From Acidobacteria bacterium 28-1 (GTDB taxonomy: Bacteria; Acidobacteriota; Blastocatellia; Pyrinomonadales; Pyrinomonadaceae): a stretch of 54,403 nucleotides of DNA. Shown one piece after another: positions 1 to 11,143 of the stretch. Below the pieces are notes generated by a model that had not been told where the DNA came from, searched no databases, and was given only the letters and a program-made list of their open reading frames with translations. The stretch covers positions 1-54,403 of the forward strand of contig MWYZ01000017.1 in the NCBI GenBank assembly GCA_002050365.1, written 5' to 3'. A program made the translations under genes and the position numbers. How positions within the stretch are numbered: the first letter of the stretch is position 1; every line of letters begins with the position of its first letter.

Positions 1-89
1 CGAAAGTTTGAACTCGTTTGCCATAATTGCTCAAGTTTTATAATATTTTCATCTGTCAGATTATTGACAAATTTATTAGGCATATTCAT
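1..89 (-). CDS. IS630-type transposase, N-terminal fragment cut by window edge
   Basis: On the minus strand an open frame starts at ATG 89-87 and runs off the left edge. The roughly 29 visible residues (MNMPNKFVNNLTDENIIKLE...) look like the N-terminal helix-turn-helix lead-in of IS630-family transposases, where a similar stretch precedes an ERQRAHAILLS-like motif. That motif itself lies outside the window, so the call rests on a short resemblance. The gene diverges from the AlbA_2-like pseudogene on the right, whose N-terminus seems to have been lost at the junction, which would fit an IS inserted in it. An IS630-like C-terminal remnant also occurs near 15.2 kb. Confidence 0.4.
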   Translation of the reverse strand, partial: MNMPNKFVNNLTDENIIKLEQLWQTSSNF

Positions 90-117
90 TTCTACATTAT
101 GCCACAAAACATCTATT

Positions 118-686
118 CACCTGCATAATGAGCTACAAAAAAGTGCTGTCGTTAATAGTCAAGAAGATATAGAAAAAATTATCGGTAAAGGTTTAGAAAA
201 TAAATTCTTTGAGTTTAAATCTTCGCTCCGGTGGGATTTGAAGGAAAGCATAATCAATAAAGAATTGGAGCAAGTTGTTATCAAAACCATTGCTGCATTC
301 AACAATGTCAATGGTGGAAATTTATTAATCGGAGTTGAAGATAATGGAAATGTTTTAGGGTTGGCTTTTGACTATAAAACCTTTAAAAAGGTGAAGGCAA
401 TAGAGACGATTTTGAACTGCATTTAAGAAATCTAATTGACAAAAATTTTGGCGTTACCTTTACTAATCAACTTGACATCGAATTTCCTATTATCAATGTT
501 GAAGATATTGACAACAAAGAAATATGCCACATCAAAATACCAAAAGGTAAAAAGCCTTTGTTTGTAGACAAGTCTAAAGGTGGAATAAACAAAGAAATTT
601 TTTACTTGCGTAGCGGAAATTCATCAAGAGAAATAGAAAAGATGAGTGAATTTTTTGAATATGCACAATATAGATTTACCAAATGA
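118..686 (+). pseudogene. AlbA_2/Schlafen-type ATP-binding protein, frameshifted
   Basis: The first frame encodes an AlbA_2 (Schlafen-like, 'divergent AAA-4') domain, with EFKSSLRWDL near the start and the glycine-rich NNVNGGNLLIGVEDNG segment that is the hallmark of the family. It stops at 424-426. The match continues in another frame (GNRDDFELHLRNLIDKNFG... to ...EYAQYRFTK) ending at 684-686. Adding one A to the A5 run at 385-389 restores a single frame, so one base has been lost there, either by mutation or by a homopolymer sequencing error. No convincing start is visible and the N-terminus is probably missing. The family occurs in putative transcription regulators and defence-associated proteins; a role here cannot be assigned. 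Confidence 0.6.
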
Positions 687-890
687 TATATTGTAAATGA
701 TGAATGAAATCTTTTGTAGAATTTAAAGGTTGAAAGAAGTAACCTGCCATCTCAAATACTGACATAAACAAAACGGGCGAGGGTTAGATTATTTGCTAAT
801 CCTTTTTGTTTTGGGTAAGAGAACAGCACGGCGGATGGCTTTATTTGAGAATGCAGGATGAATGAATTTTGAATTAAGATCAAATTAACG

Positions 891-1781
891 ATGAATTACA
901 AACAATTTATTTATAAGCCCGGCAAAAAAAACAATCTCAAAGATTTTGACTCCGATTTTGCCGCCGACTTCAGCAAAGAAAAGGCGCAGAAAATGCTGAA
1001 CGAAAACGCCGAACGCATCGCCAAATATCAAGACTTGCTGATGGCGCACGAGACAAACGGGCTGCTGGTCATTTTCCAGGCGATGGACGGCGCGGGCAAA
1101 GACGCGATGATTAAAAACGTGACGTCGTGTCTCGACCCACAGGGCTGCGAAATGAAAATGTTTAAAGCTCCGACGGAAAAAGAAGTCAAACACGATTACC
1201 TCTGGCGGGCGGCGCAATCGGTTCCGGCACGCGGTCAAATCGGCATTTTCAACCGCTCGTATTATGAACACGTCATTGCCGAACGCATCCACCCGGAAAA
1301 GCTCGAACAATACAACTTTCCGAAAAGCGTGATTGGCAAAGACATTTGGAAAAAACGCTATCGCCACATCAACAATTTTGAGGAATATCTGCTCGACAAC
1401 GGCATTCACGTTCTCAAGTTTTTTCTGAATCTGTCAAAAGAAACACAGCGCGAAAAGCTGCTCGAGAGAATCGAGCGCCCGGAAAAGAAATGGAAATTTT
1501 CAATAGATGATGTCGAAGACCGCGAGCATTGGGACGAATATATGAAAATCTACGAAGAGGTTTTCGACCACACCAGCACCAAAATCGCGGCGTGGCACAT
1601 TATCCCGAACAACCATCGCTGGTTTGCCCGCGCCGCCGTTGCCGGAATCATCGCGGAAAAACTCAAATCGCTGCATCAAAAATATCCGACTTTGAGTGGC
1701 GAACAAAAACAGGAAATCGAGAAAGCAAAGGAAATGCTGGAAAACAAAGAAAGCCGCAAATCCAAATCAAATAAAGATTGA
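891..1781 (+). CDS. ppk2: Polyphosphate kinase 2 family phosphotransferase
   Basis: The 296-residue product matches the PPK2 family in length and motifs. It has a P-loop variant QAMDGAGKD near residue 65, a lid/Walker-B-type segment GIFNRSYYEHV near 120, and the downstream basic ERPEKKWKFS stretch. PPK2 enzymes transfer phosphate between polyphosphate and nucleoside mono- or diphosphates in the cytoplasm. The single-domain form without duplication fits the short PPK2 classes; which nucleotide is used cannot be told. The C-terminus ends in a lysine-rich tail. The gene stands alone and is followed by a bidirectional terminator shared with the convergent DUF4142 gene. Confidence 0.92.
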   Translation: MNYKQFIYKPGKKNNLKDFDSDFAADFSKEKAQKMLNENAERIAKYQDLLMAHETNGLLVIFQAMDGAGKDAMIKNVTSCLDPQGCEMKMFKAPTEKEVKHDYLWRAAQSVPARGQIGIFNRSYYEHVIAERIHPEKLEQYNFPKSVIGKDIWKKRYRHINNFEEYLLDNGIHVLKFFLNLSKETQREKLLERIERPEKKWKFSIDDVEDREHWDEYMKIYEEVFDHTSTKIAAWHIIPNNHRWFARAAVAGIIAEKLKSLHQKYPTLSGEQKQEIEKAKEMLENKESRKSKSNKD

Positions 1782-1888
1782 GACGCTCAAACCAAGATTT
1801 AAAAGAACATTGTGTTATTCAACGCGATGATGGCGTTTTTGAAATCCGTATTTTTGAGATAGCTTCTAGTTAAGATTATTGAAACTCG

Positions 1889-1939
1889 TAATAAAAAACA
1901 CAACGAACAATAATCAAAAGTGTTCGTTGTGTTTTTATT
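1889..1939. terminator. Bidirectional rho-independent terminator
   Basis: An inverted repeat (AAACACAACGAACA / TGTTCGTTGTGTTT) with an A-rich left flank and a T-rich right flank separates the convergent ppk2 and DUF4142 genes and can serve both strands. Confidence 0.8.
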
Positions 1940-1971
1940 TGATATTAAAAAACGTGGGCAACGCCGCATTT

Positions 1972-2547
1972 TTACATTCCGCTCGTTTTACTGTCAGTTT
2001 TATTGCCCATCATTTTAGTCATCATATTACGAGACATATCGAGATGTCCTTGTAAAGTCGGCAGAGTTTTAGCGGCAAACGCTTTAGCTTCCGCATCTTT
2101 GCCATTGTTTGCTTCCTTCTGGAACATTGCAACAGCTTTTTCGTGGTCTTTGACCATCATTTTTACATATTCTCTATCAAAGCCTGAGCCCGACATTGCC
2201 GACATTTTTTCCATCGCCGCTTTATGCTTTGAATCCATTTCGGTCGGCAGCATCACGTTTTTGCTCATCGCAATCGGTTTAAGCTCTTCGCTCGCTTTAG
2301 TGTGGTCGTCAACCATCATTTGAGCGAGTTTTTTAACATCTTCGTTTGAAGATTTCGACAACGCCGTATTGCTTAAACCTATCTCGTTCATATCGCTCAT
2401 TGCCGCCATCATCATAAACTTACTATCGGAATTCTTCTTGCCGCTGGTTTGCATCTTGCTGTCTGAATTCATCGTGCCTTGGGCGAATCCGTTTGATACA
2501 CACATTGTCAAAGCTAAGATTACGCCGAAATAAATCATCTTTTTCAT
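1972..2547 (-). CDS. DUF4142 secreted protein
   Basis: The 191-residue protein begins with a clear signal peptide (MKKMIYFGVILALTMCVSNG, cleavage after AQ). It continues as a helical DUF4142 (ferritin-like) domain: residues 48-170 include AAMSDMNEIGLS, MMVDDHTKASEEL and DREYVKMMVKDHEKAV, with paired His/Glu positions typical of the family. The ends are Met/Lys/Ser rich. The protein is probably periplasmic; the family has no firmly established function. A good ribosome site (AAGGGAG) lies upstream of the ATG. Confidence 0.88.
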   Translation of the reverse strand: MKKMIYFGVILALTMCVSNGFAQGTMNSDSKMQTSGKKNSDSKFMMMAAMSDMNEIGLSNTALSKSSNEDVKKLAQMMVDDHTKASEELKPIAMSKNVMLPTEMDSKHKAAMEKMSAMSGSGFDREYVKMMVKDHEKAVAMFQKEANNGKDAEAKAFAAKTLPTLQGHLDMSRNMMTKMMGNKTDSKTSGM

Positions 2548-2767
2548 AATTAAATCTCCCTTACTTGTAAATTAATGAACGTATGAAATTTCTTCGTGTA
2601 AAGATTTCATACGAAAAACTTTTATTCTGAACGGCTTGTGCAAAATGAATGCCAGAGGCAAAAATTTTCGTCGCGTTTGAGTTCTGATTTTACGGTTAAT
2701 CAGAATCGGCAAAATTCCGCGAAATTGTTTTTTAGACAAAAAGTTGCTTTAATTTGATAAAGCAAAA

Positions 2768-4833
<2,066 letters not shown>

Positions 4834-4837
4834 TTTT

Positions 4838-5122
4838 ATGAAAATAAACAGAGAAGAAAGCAAAGGTAAGGGTAAGTTTTTTATCGAAGAAAACGGAAAA
4901 CAAGTTGCTTTGATGACCTACAAAAAATCGGGCGCGGATAAAATTGTCATTGACCACACGGAAGTTGACGAATCCTTGCAGGGCGAAGGCATCGGCAAGG
5001 ATTTGGTTGAAGCGGTGGTGAAATTTGCGCGTCAAAACAATTTTCAAATTGTTCCCGTTTGTCCATTTGCCAAAAAAGTTATTGACGAAACGCCTGTGTT
5101 TCAAGATGTGTTGAGCGCGTAG
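4838..5122 (+). CDS. Small GNAT-like N-acetyltransferase (YjdJ type)
   Basis: The 94-residue product matches the short 'Acetyltransf_CG' GNAT family. ALMTYKKSGADKIVIDHTEV is followed by the acetyl-CoA-binding segment LQGEGIGKDLVEAVVKFARQ, and VPVCPFAKKVI near the C-terminus is typical. The start at 4838 was chosen because it lies four bases after the thiC stop and gives the usual family N-terminus. Its stop codon abuts the mqnA ATG, so thiC, this gene and mqnA probably form one transcript. The substrate is unknown. Confidence 0.85.
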   Translation: MKINREESKGKGKFFIEENGKQVALMTYKKSGADKIVIDHTEVDESLQGEGIGKDLVEAVVKFARQNNFQIVPVCPFAKKVIDETPVFQDVLSA

Positions 5123-5920
5123 ATGCAAGTTCCGAGAATTTCCGCTTCGAGCTATTCCAACACCGCCCCTTTAATTTGGTCGTTTCTTTACGGTTCTGAG
5201 CGCGGACGATTTGAATTGATTTTGGATAATGCCCCGGCGCGTTCGGCTGAAATGCTGCGGCAACGAAGAGTTTCCGCCGCCCTCGTTCCCGTCATCGAAT
5301 ATCAGCGAATCGAAGATGTTCTGCTCGTTCCCGATGTGTGCATCGGCGCACAGGAGCGAGTGCGGAGCGTTTGTTTGGTAACGAAAGGCGTTGATTTGGA
5401 AGATGTAAAGTCGGTTGCGCTCGATGTGTCGTCAAAAACTTCCATCGCTCTAACGAAAATTATTTTCCGCGAATTTTACGCGCTCGATCCGACTTATAAG
5501 CAAGCAAAACCGAATTTGATAGAAATGCTTTCCGATTCTGACTGCGCTCTTTTGATTGGCGACCCGTCACTGACGGTTGACGAAAAAATCTATCGAAAAT
5601 TTGATTTAGCCGAAACGTGGAAAAGTTTTACTGGTTTCGGTTTCGTTTTTGCGATGTGGATGGCAAATGCGGAAAATTCGGATGCTGCAGAACAGATTGA
5701 TTTTGCCGCTGCCCGCGATGAAGGTTTGAAACATCTGGGCGAAATCATTGCCAATTACGAAACGGAAATCTCGCTCGCCCGCGATGATTTTAAGACGTAT
5801 CTATCTGAAAATATCGCTTATTCGATTGACGATTCGATGCAAAATGGACTGTCGCTTTTTTTCGATTTGGCGCACAAACACAATTTAATTGAACGTCTGA
5901 AATCGCTCCGTTTCGTTTAA
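5123..5920 (+). CDS. mqnA: Chorismate dehydratase MqnA
   Basis: The 265-residue protein has the periplasmic-binding-protein-like fold of MqnA/MqnD. The N-terminal ISASSYSNTAPLIW, the ALVPVIEYQRI segment and the ALLIGDPSL motif match MqnA, which dehydrates chorismate to 3-enolpyruvylbenzoate in the futalosine pathway to menaquinone. It starts immediately after the stop of the GNAT gene. mqnC lies 400 bases downstream on the same strand, supporting the assignment; mqnB and mqnD are not in the window. Confidence 0.92.
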   Translation: MQVPRISASSYSNTAPLIWSFLYGSERGRFELILDNAPARSAEMLRQRRVSAALVPVIEYQRIEDVLLVPDVCIGAQERVRSVCLVTKGVDLEDVKSVALDVSSKTSIALTKIIFREFYALDPTYKQAKPNLIEMLSDSDCALLIGDPSLTVDEKIYRKFDLAETWKSFTGFGFVFAMWMANAENSDAAEQIDFAAARDEGLKHLGEIIANYETEISLARDDFKTYLSENIAYSIDDSMQNGLSLFFDLAHKHNLIERLKSLRFV

Positions 5921-5925
5921 ACTTA

Positions 5926-6024
5926 TTAAAATATTCCTGATTGAAAAACCAACAACCACACCGCGATAGTGACAAAAAGAAGTAAAAATATATCTTCGCC
6001 CGCTGTTTCTTCTTGATTATGCAT
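5926..6024 (-). CDS. Possible 32-residue membrane protein
   Basis: On the minus strand a 32-codon frame runs from ATG 6024 to TAA 5926. It has a near-perfect ribosome site (AAGGAG, seven bases before the ATG). The peptide starts MHNQEETAGEDI and continues as a single hydrophobic segment (FLLLFVTIAVWLLVF) with a short tail. It resembles other very small single-pass membrane proteins. It ends only five bases from the convergent mqnA stop. No function is known. Confidence 0.5.
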   Translation of the reverse strand: MHNQEETAGEDIFLLLFVTIAVWLLVFQSGIF

Positions 6025-6215
6025 TGTTTTTCTCCTTCTATAAAAATTTCTCTATCATCTGCAAACGCGAATTTTTGAGGCAAAAAGGGTCAAATTTTAT
6101 GGCATAAAATTTGTTTTACTTTTTATTAAAAACTTAATAGGGCGCAAAATTGAGTTTTTGATAGCATCCCATTGGCGAATTGCGATTTTAATTTGCAAAA
6201 TGAATGAGAAAGAAA

Positions 6216-6293
6216 TTTAGCCACGAATAACACGAATGACACGAATTATTTTTTTGATTTTTATTCGTGCTATTCGTGTTATTCGTGGCTAAA
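6216..6293. repeat. Palindrome of 9-mer tandem units upstream of mqnC
   Basis: The left arm consists of CACGAATNA units after TTTAGC, and the right arm of TNATTCGTG units ending in GGCTAAA. The arms are inverted copies and can form a stem of about 30 bp around an AT-rich loop. It lies in the 400-base gap between mqnA and mqnC, 28 bases before mqnC. It shares the architecture, but not the sequence, of the 7-mer palindromes at 12.1, 13.2, 40.5 and 43.3 kb. Confidence 0.85.
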
Positions 6294-6321
6294 ACTTTCC
6301 GTGTTAAAATAATCCTGAGTT

Positions 6322-7464
6322 ATGAGTGGTATTCAACCGATTTTAGATAAGGCTTTGGCGGGGACACGATTAACCGCCGAAGATGCGACTGCGCTTCTCG
6401 AATCAAACGATTTTGTCCGCATCGGACTTGCGGCGCACGAAATTCGGATGCGGAAAAATCCGTCCGATGTCGTAACTTACATCATTGACCGCAACATCAA
6501 TTACACCAACGTCTGCAACGTCGTCTGCACGTTTTGCGCGTTTTACCGCCGACCGGGAAAGCCCGACACATACGTTCATTCGATTGAGGAGATCTGCAAA
6601 CGAATTGACGAAACAATCGCCCTTGGCGGGACGGGCGTGCTGATGCAGGGCGGCTTGCATCCCGACTTTAATATTGAATGGTATGAAAATCTGCTTTCAG
6701 TTTTGCACGCGAAATATCCGACGTTTCAATTGCATTGCTTTTCGCCGCCGGAGATTCATAATATTTCTTTGATTTCAAAATTAGATTACGAAACGATTAT
6801 GCGCCGTTTGAAAGCGGCGGGTTTAAATTCGATGCCCGGCGGCGGCGGCGAGATTCTCGATGACGAAGTTCGCAAGCGCGTTTCAACCAAATGCAATACG
6901 CAGGAATGGCTCGACGTAATGCGGGCAGTGCATAAAGTCGGTTTGAAATCTACGGCGACGATGATGTTCGGCATCGGCGATAAAGTTGAGCATCGCGTTC
7001 GACATCTGCAACGCATTAGGGATTTGCAGGACGAAACCGGCGGCTTTTCGGCGTTTATTTCGTGGACTTTTCAGCGCGAAAATACTGCGCTCGGTCGCAA
7101 AATAAAGGAAGAACCGACCGGCATTGATTATCTGAAAATGCTCGCCGTTTCGCGTCTCTTCTTGGACAACGTGCAGCACATTCAATCTTCGTGGCTGACG
7201 CAGGGTTTGCGGCTTGGACAAACCGCGCTTCGTTTTGGCGCGGACGATATGGGTTCGATTATGATTGAAGAAAACGTCGTTTCGGCGGCGGGCGCGAATA
7301 CTGAGGCGAACGAAAAGGAACTGCGTTATCAAATCTCCGAAGCCGGCTTTGTTCCGCAACAGCGCGATATTTTGTATAACTACGTAAGGCGCGAAAACGT
7401 TGATGAATTAGACGAAAGAAAATCAATGCCGCTTCAACAATTGAGCGTCGCTTTCGCCGATTAG
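6322..7464 (+). CDS. mqnC: Cyclic dehypoxanthine futalosine synthase MqnC
   Basis: This 380-residue radical SAM enzyme carries the cluster motif CNVVCTFCAF (C-x3-C-x2-C) near residue 70. Later segments MQGGLHPDF, SAGLNSMPGGGGEIL-like and TATMMFGIGD match MqnC. It cyclises dehypoxanthine futalosine in the menaquinone futalosine pathway. Length is normal for the family. There is no clear ribosome site before the ATG; a 9-mer palindrome lies just upstream. Confidence 0.95.
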   Translation: MSGIQPILDKALAGTRLTAEDATALLESNDFVRIGLAAHEIRMRKNPSDVVTYIIDRNINYTNVCNVVCTFCAFYRRPGKPDTYVHSIEEICKRIDETIALGGTGVLMQGGLHPDFNIEWYENLLSVLHAKYPTFQLHCFSPPEIHNISLISKLDYETIMRRLKAAGLNSMPGGGGEILDDEVRKRVSTKCNTQEWLDVMRAVHKVGLKSTATMMFGIGDKVEHRVRHLQRIRDLQDETGGFSAFISWTFQRENTALGRKIKEEPTGIDYLKMLAVSRLFLDNVQHIQSSWLTQGLRLGQTALRFGADDMGSIMIEENVVSAAGANTEANEKELRYQISEAGFVPQQRDILYNYVRRENVDELDERKSMPLQQLSVAFAD

Positions 7465-7470
7465 AAAACT

Positions 7471-8043
7471 ATGCCTAAGAAAACGCCCGAAAAAGTTTAT
7501 CAACTACATATTTCGCTCAAAGGCAGCAAGCCGAAAATTTGGCGCAGATTTTTGGTGACGGAAGATACGACGCTTGAAAAACTGCACAAAATTATTCAAG
7601 AAGTAATGGGTTGGGAAGATTATCATCTGCACGAATTTACCATCGGCGGAAAGCGATACGGAATGCCTGACGAAGAATGGGACAATAACGTCGAAAACGA
7701 AAAAAAGATAAAACTTTCCGATTTGAATTTGGCGGAAAAACAAAAATTTGAATATTTGTACGATTTCGGCGACAGTTGGGAACACGAAATAAAAGTCGAG
7801 AAAATTCTGCCGTTTGAAACGACCGCGAAATATCCGAAATGTCTGGACGGCGAATTGGCTTGTCCGCCCGAAGATTGCGGAAGCATTTGGGGTTACGAAG
7901 AACTCTCGGAAATAAGTAATTTACCAAAAGACGAATTGGACGAAGACCAATCGGACAGGCTCGAGTGGCTCGGCGATTACGATTTTGAACATTTCAGCGT
8001 TGACGAAATAAATGCCGTTTTGTGGAAACGCTTCGCTAAATAA
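7471..8043 (+). CDS. Plasmid pRiA4b ORF-3-like protein
   Basis: The 190-residue protein matches the pRiA4b ORF-3 / IS1096 TnpR-like family. YQLHISLKGSKPKIWRRFLV, the EVMGWEDYHLHEF segment and YDFGDSWEHEI are the family's characteristic stretches, followed by a Cys-containing section GELACPPEDCG. The gene begins six bases after mqnC. The family is frequent near mobile elements and in chromosomes; its biochemical role is unknown. Confidence 0.87.
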   Translation: MPKKTPEKVYQLHISLKGSKPKIWRRFLVTEDTTLEKLHKIIQEVMGWEDYHLHEFTIGGKRYGMPDEEWDNNVENEKKIKLSDLNLAEKQKFEYLYDFGDSWEHEIKVEKILPFETTAKYPKCLDGELACPPEDCGSIWGYEELSEISNLPKDELDEDQSDRLEWLGDYDFEHFSVDEINAVLWKRFAK

Positions 8044-8079
8044 AACTTCTTATTTCCTTAGTAAACGCGCGGTTGGAAT

Positions 8080-8946
8080 TTATCTTGCACTTGCTTGCGT
8101 TACGCTTTTGGATTTAGAAATCATTTTGCGCTTTTTCAAATCGAAACGCTCGCCCGCTTTGAGCAGATGAATCAACATCGCGCCTTTTCGCTTGTGCGCA
8201 TCAATGAACATAACTTGCGTTTCGCCGACAACCTCCGCGCGGCGGTTATCTTCGACAAGCAACGCTACGTCTTCGTCAATTCCGATTCCAAGCAGAATCG
8301 GCGTTTGCAAAATCAAACCGAAAAGACGGTTTTCGCGCTGACGTTTAATAAAATGCTGGTCGAGAATCGAATCTGGAAGAAGTCCTAAACCTTTTCGCAC
8401 GCCGACTTTCGCGCCGTCAATCGTTTTCAAATCCGCTTCGCCCGTCATCATCGGGTCGGACATCGCGGCAGTTCCCGCGCTTGTGCCGCCGAAAACCACG
8501 CCCGCATTATAGCGTTCGCGCAACGTTTGAAAAAGCATTTCGTCTTTCAAAACATCCATAATTCGGTTTTGGTCGCCGCCGGTGAAAAACACGCCGGTCG
8601 CGGTTTTAAGCTGCGCCAGAAATTGTTCACGCGCCTTCTCACTCAACGGCGCAATCGGCGCGTTTTCAAACGAAGCGATTTGATAGGTGGAGAAATCTTT
8701 TTTTATTCCGTCGAAACTCTCCTGTGGAACGCCACTCGCCCAAGTAATGATTAAAATTCGCGCTTTTTCCTTGCCTGACCAATTGACGAAACGTGAAATA
8801 GCTTCCGCCGGACGTTTGCCGCCGCCGATTAATACTAATTTTTCTTGTGCTGAAGCAAGAGCGGTTAAAAGAATGATTGATAAGAAAAGACTCGATATGC
8901 AGCGAAAATAAATACGCGACGAACATTTTTCACAAAACTTTTTCAT
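8080..8946 (-). CDS. Cyanophycinase-like secreted S51 peptidase
   Basis: The start at 8946 is supported by GGGAG nine bases upstream and gives 288 residues with a signal peptide (hydrophobic SSLFLSIILLTALASAQ). The nucleophile-elbow motif VVFGGTSAGTAAMS, the early KLVLIGGG and GVFFTGGDQNRI match peptidase family S51 / cyanophycinase, which cleaves beta-Asp-Arg or related dipeptide bonds. Export would place it in the periplasm. There is no cyanophycin synthetase nearby, so the true substrate is open. Confidence 0.85.
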   Translation of the reverse strand: MKKFCEKCSSRIYFRCISSLFLSIILLTALASAQEKLVLIGGGKRPAEAISRFVNWSGKEKARILIITWASGVPQESFDGIKKDFSTYQIASFENAPIAPLSEKAREQFLAQLKTATGVFFTGGDQNRIMDVLKDEMLFQTLRERYNAGVVFGGTSAGTAAMSDPMMTGEADLKTIDGAKVGVRKGLGLLPDSILDQHFIKRQRENRLFGLILQTPILLGIGIDEDVALLVEDNRRAEVVGETQVMFIDAHKRKGAMLIHLLKAGERFDLKKRKMISKSKSVTQASAR

Positions 8947-8994
8947 TGAAGATTTCTCCCGCAACGTTTTTACAGAAAGACTTTTGAAAATGCA

Positions 8995-9069
8995 ACTCTT
9001 ACACAACTATTACGATTGCTCTCTCTCTAACCTGCTACTCTAAAACTTGCCGTATTTTAGCAATCGTAA
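8995..9069 (+). promoter_or_regulatory. Putative operator region of first desaturase
   Basis: Two related boxes, AACTCTTACACAA (near 8995) and AACTATTACGATT (9005-9017), precede the gene. TTACGATTGCT (9010-9020) is inverted as AGCAATCGTAA (9059-9069). Matching boxes occur upstream of the second desaturase at 11167 and 11192, which suggests one regulator for both; the regulator is unknown. Confidence 0.4.
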
Positions 9070-9078
9070 AAATTATAA

Positions 9079-9936
9079 ATGCAAAACGTCCTCGAATTCG
9101 AGCAATCTCGCCGAAGTATAAATTGGAAAAATTTATCAATCGTTATTGTCTTTCACCTTTTAACAATTCCGGCTTTCTTCATGTTTAGCTGGCAAAACTT
9201 CGCGGCAATGCTCATCGGAAACTGGATTGTCGGAAGTTTGGGCGTAGGTCTCGGTTATCATCGCTTGTTGACGCATCGCAGTTTCAAAGCTCCGAAATGG
9301 CTCGAATACACGCTGACCGTTTTCGGCGCGATGGCGATTCAGGATGACGCGCCAAAATGGGTGGCGACGCACCGCATTCACCATCAATTTGTCGAAACCG
9401 ACAAAGACCCGCATTCGACTCGACCCGGTTTTTGGTGGGCGCATATGGAATGGATTTTGCGCGGGACGGCACAAGACCACGACGAAGCGACTTTGAAACG
9501 TTACGTGCCTGATTTACTCAAAGATAAATTTCACGTTTTGTTAGCAAAGTATTACTACATTCCGCTCGTTCTTTCGGGCTTCCTTTTGTTTGCCATCGGC
9601 GGCTGGTCAATGGTTTTGTGGGGCGTTTTTGTGCGTATCGTGTTCGGCTGGCATTCGACTTGGTTTGTTAATTCGGCGACGCATTTCTTTGGAAAGCGGC
9701 GTTTTGCTACGGAAGATGATTCGACCAATAATGCTTGGGTGGCAATTCTGACGTTCGGCGAAGGCTGGCACAACAATCATCACGCGCAGCCAACATCGGC
9801 ACGGCACGGCTTGAAATGGTATGAATTCGATATGAACTGGCTGACAATTCGACTTTTTGAAAAACTCGGCTGGGCAAAACAAATTCGTATTTTTGACGCG
9901 GAAAAACCGCCGCTTGAATTGAAAAAGGCGGCGTAA
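9079..9936 (+). CDS. Acyl-CoA/fatty acid desaturase (paralogue 1)
   Basis: The 285-residue membrane enzyme has the three histidine boxes of the SCD1/Ole1-type delta-9 desaturase family: HRLLTH (about residue 61), HRIHH (about 98) and HNNHH (about 232), with four hydrophobic segments between them. It would introduce a double bond in acyl chains using a di-iron centre. The last codons (Lys-Ala-Ala-stop) lie inside a 34-bp sequence that is repeated 1.2 kb downstream, before the second desaturase. Confidence 0.93.
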   Translation: MQNVLEFEQSRRSINWKNLSIVIVFHLLTIPAFFMFSWQNFAAMLIGNWIVGSLGVGLGYHRLLTHRSFKAPKWLEYTLTVFGAMAIQDDAPKWVATHRIHHQFVETDKDPHSTRPGFWWAHMEWILRGTAQDHDEATLKRYVPDLLKDKFHVLLAKYYYIPLVLSGFLLFAIGGWSMVLWGVFVRIVFGWHSTWFVNSATHFFGKRRFATEDDSTNNAWVAILTFGEGWHNNHHAQPTSARHGLKWYEFDMNWLTIRLFEKLGWAKQIRIFDAEKPPLELKKAA

Positions 9937-9961
9937 ATCAGCTCTGACAAAACTCTTGTAA
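9928..9961 (+). repeat. 34-bp direct repeat, left copy
   Basis: The sequence starts GCGGCGTAAATCAGCT and includes the stop codon of desaturase 1. It recurs with four mismatches at 11144-11177. The two copies bracket the AT-rich insert. Confidence 0.8.
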
Positions 9962-10051
9962 AATGGCAATTTTTATTCTTTCTTGAAAGCTAATAAATTC
10001 AAGCGTTCCGCACTTTCTCAATTTTTCTTTTGAGTTTTGTGCCTTTAATAA

Positions 10052-11032
10052 GTGAAGGACGTTATAATTGGGAGGGGCGAAGAACTTTTAAATAAAGCTT
10101 TAGTATATAGAATGGAAATTACAAATCTCATTCCGCACATATCTACACTAGAATACTATCTTACCTTTAATGACGGAAATCGTGTTGAGAATAGCATGAC
10201 GGCTGAGGAGAGCATAAAAGCCCAAGATACTATGCGCTCTAGAGCAATGTTATTGGAACAATTGCCTTATTTTCTAAATAGCTCCTACTTCTTTATTTTA
10301 CAGATAATTAAGTTTCAACTATCTCTTATTGAAACGAAGTTAAACACTATCTCAGATTCAAATTTATACAACCTTACACCTAGTGAGCGCGCCCCAATTG
10401 TGTTCATGACAGACAGTTTTTTTAATTCTGCTAGGCGAGCGCAGGATGCGATTATACCTTATATTAGCCGTTCTTTTTCGCTTTCATTTCCTAGTAATAG
10501 TATGAATGATCTAATGAAGGAACTCGACAGAGGAAAGATTTCTTTACCAACTCCTATCAAAGAACAGTTGAAAATTTATTGGGATTCTCATGGAAAAAAA
10601 ATAAAAGCATATCGGGATTTGGGTCAGCATTATGCCTTAATTTCTTCAGATGGATGTGTTGCAAAACACATTGATGGCACGCCACTGATTCATTTATTGT
10701 TGCCTAATAATCCAGAAGAAACAAATAATATACGCCTAAAATATGATGACCCAGTTATACTTGCATTACCTTATTTAACTATTGAATTTCAGTATCTTTT
10801 AGGATTCATTTTTATGGTTACAGACTAGCTTCTTCCCTCAGAGATTAACCGTAATAGAAAAAGTCATCTCAAAATCTTTAGAGGTCCTATCACTGGAGAA
10901 TCTAGGGATATGCACAAAATTCAGGATGAAAAGCCATTTGAAGATGGAATTAAAAAATACTTACAGCAACTATCAACTTGGAGCGCAGAGCATCGTTTAG
11001 TTGAACGCCCACCTTTTAGATCCCAAATTTAA
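10052..11032 (+). pseudogene. Uncharacterised gene interrupted by an in-frame TAG
   Basis: An open frame from GTG 10052 (start uncertain; ATG 10112 is an alternative) reaches TAG at 10826-10828, giving 258 residues. The same frame stays open for 67 more codons to TAA at 11030-11032, and the extension (...HLKIFRGPITGES... to ...RPPFRSQI) looks coding. This suggests one gene of about 326 codons broken by an amber mutation, or read through. Base composition is much more AT-rich than the flanking desaturases. The helical N-terminal half has no recognised motif, and I cannot assign a family. The gene sits inside an insert flanked by 34-bp direct repeats, a sign of acquisition. Confidence 0.55.
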
Positions 11033-11143
11033 TATAAATTAATAGGGTAAAGTATACTTTCTTACTCACCATTAATAGTTTTTTAATTTATTTCTTTGAT
11101 GATTATTTGCTTGATTACCAAATACTACAAATAGTTTTCTAAA

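Noticed and set aside
885..1409. 174-codon frame antisense to ppk2
   Set aside because: Shadow of the ppk2 gene; composition is an echo of its codon pattern.
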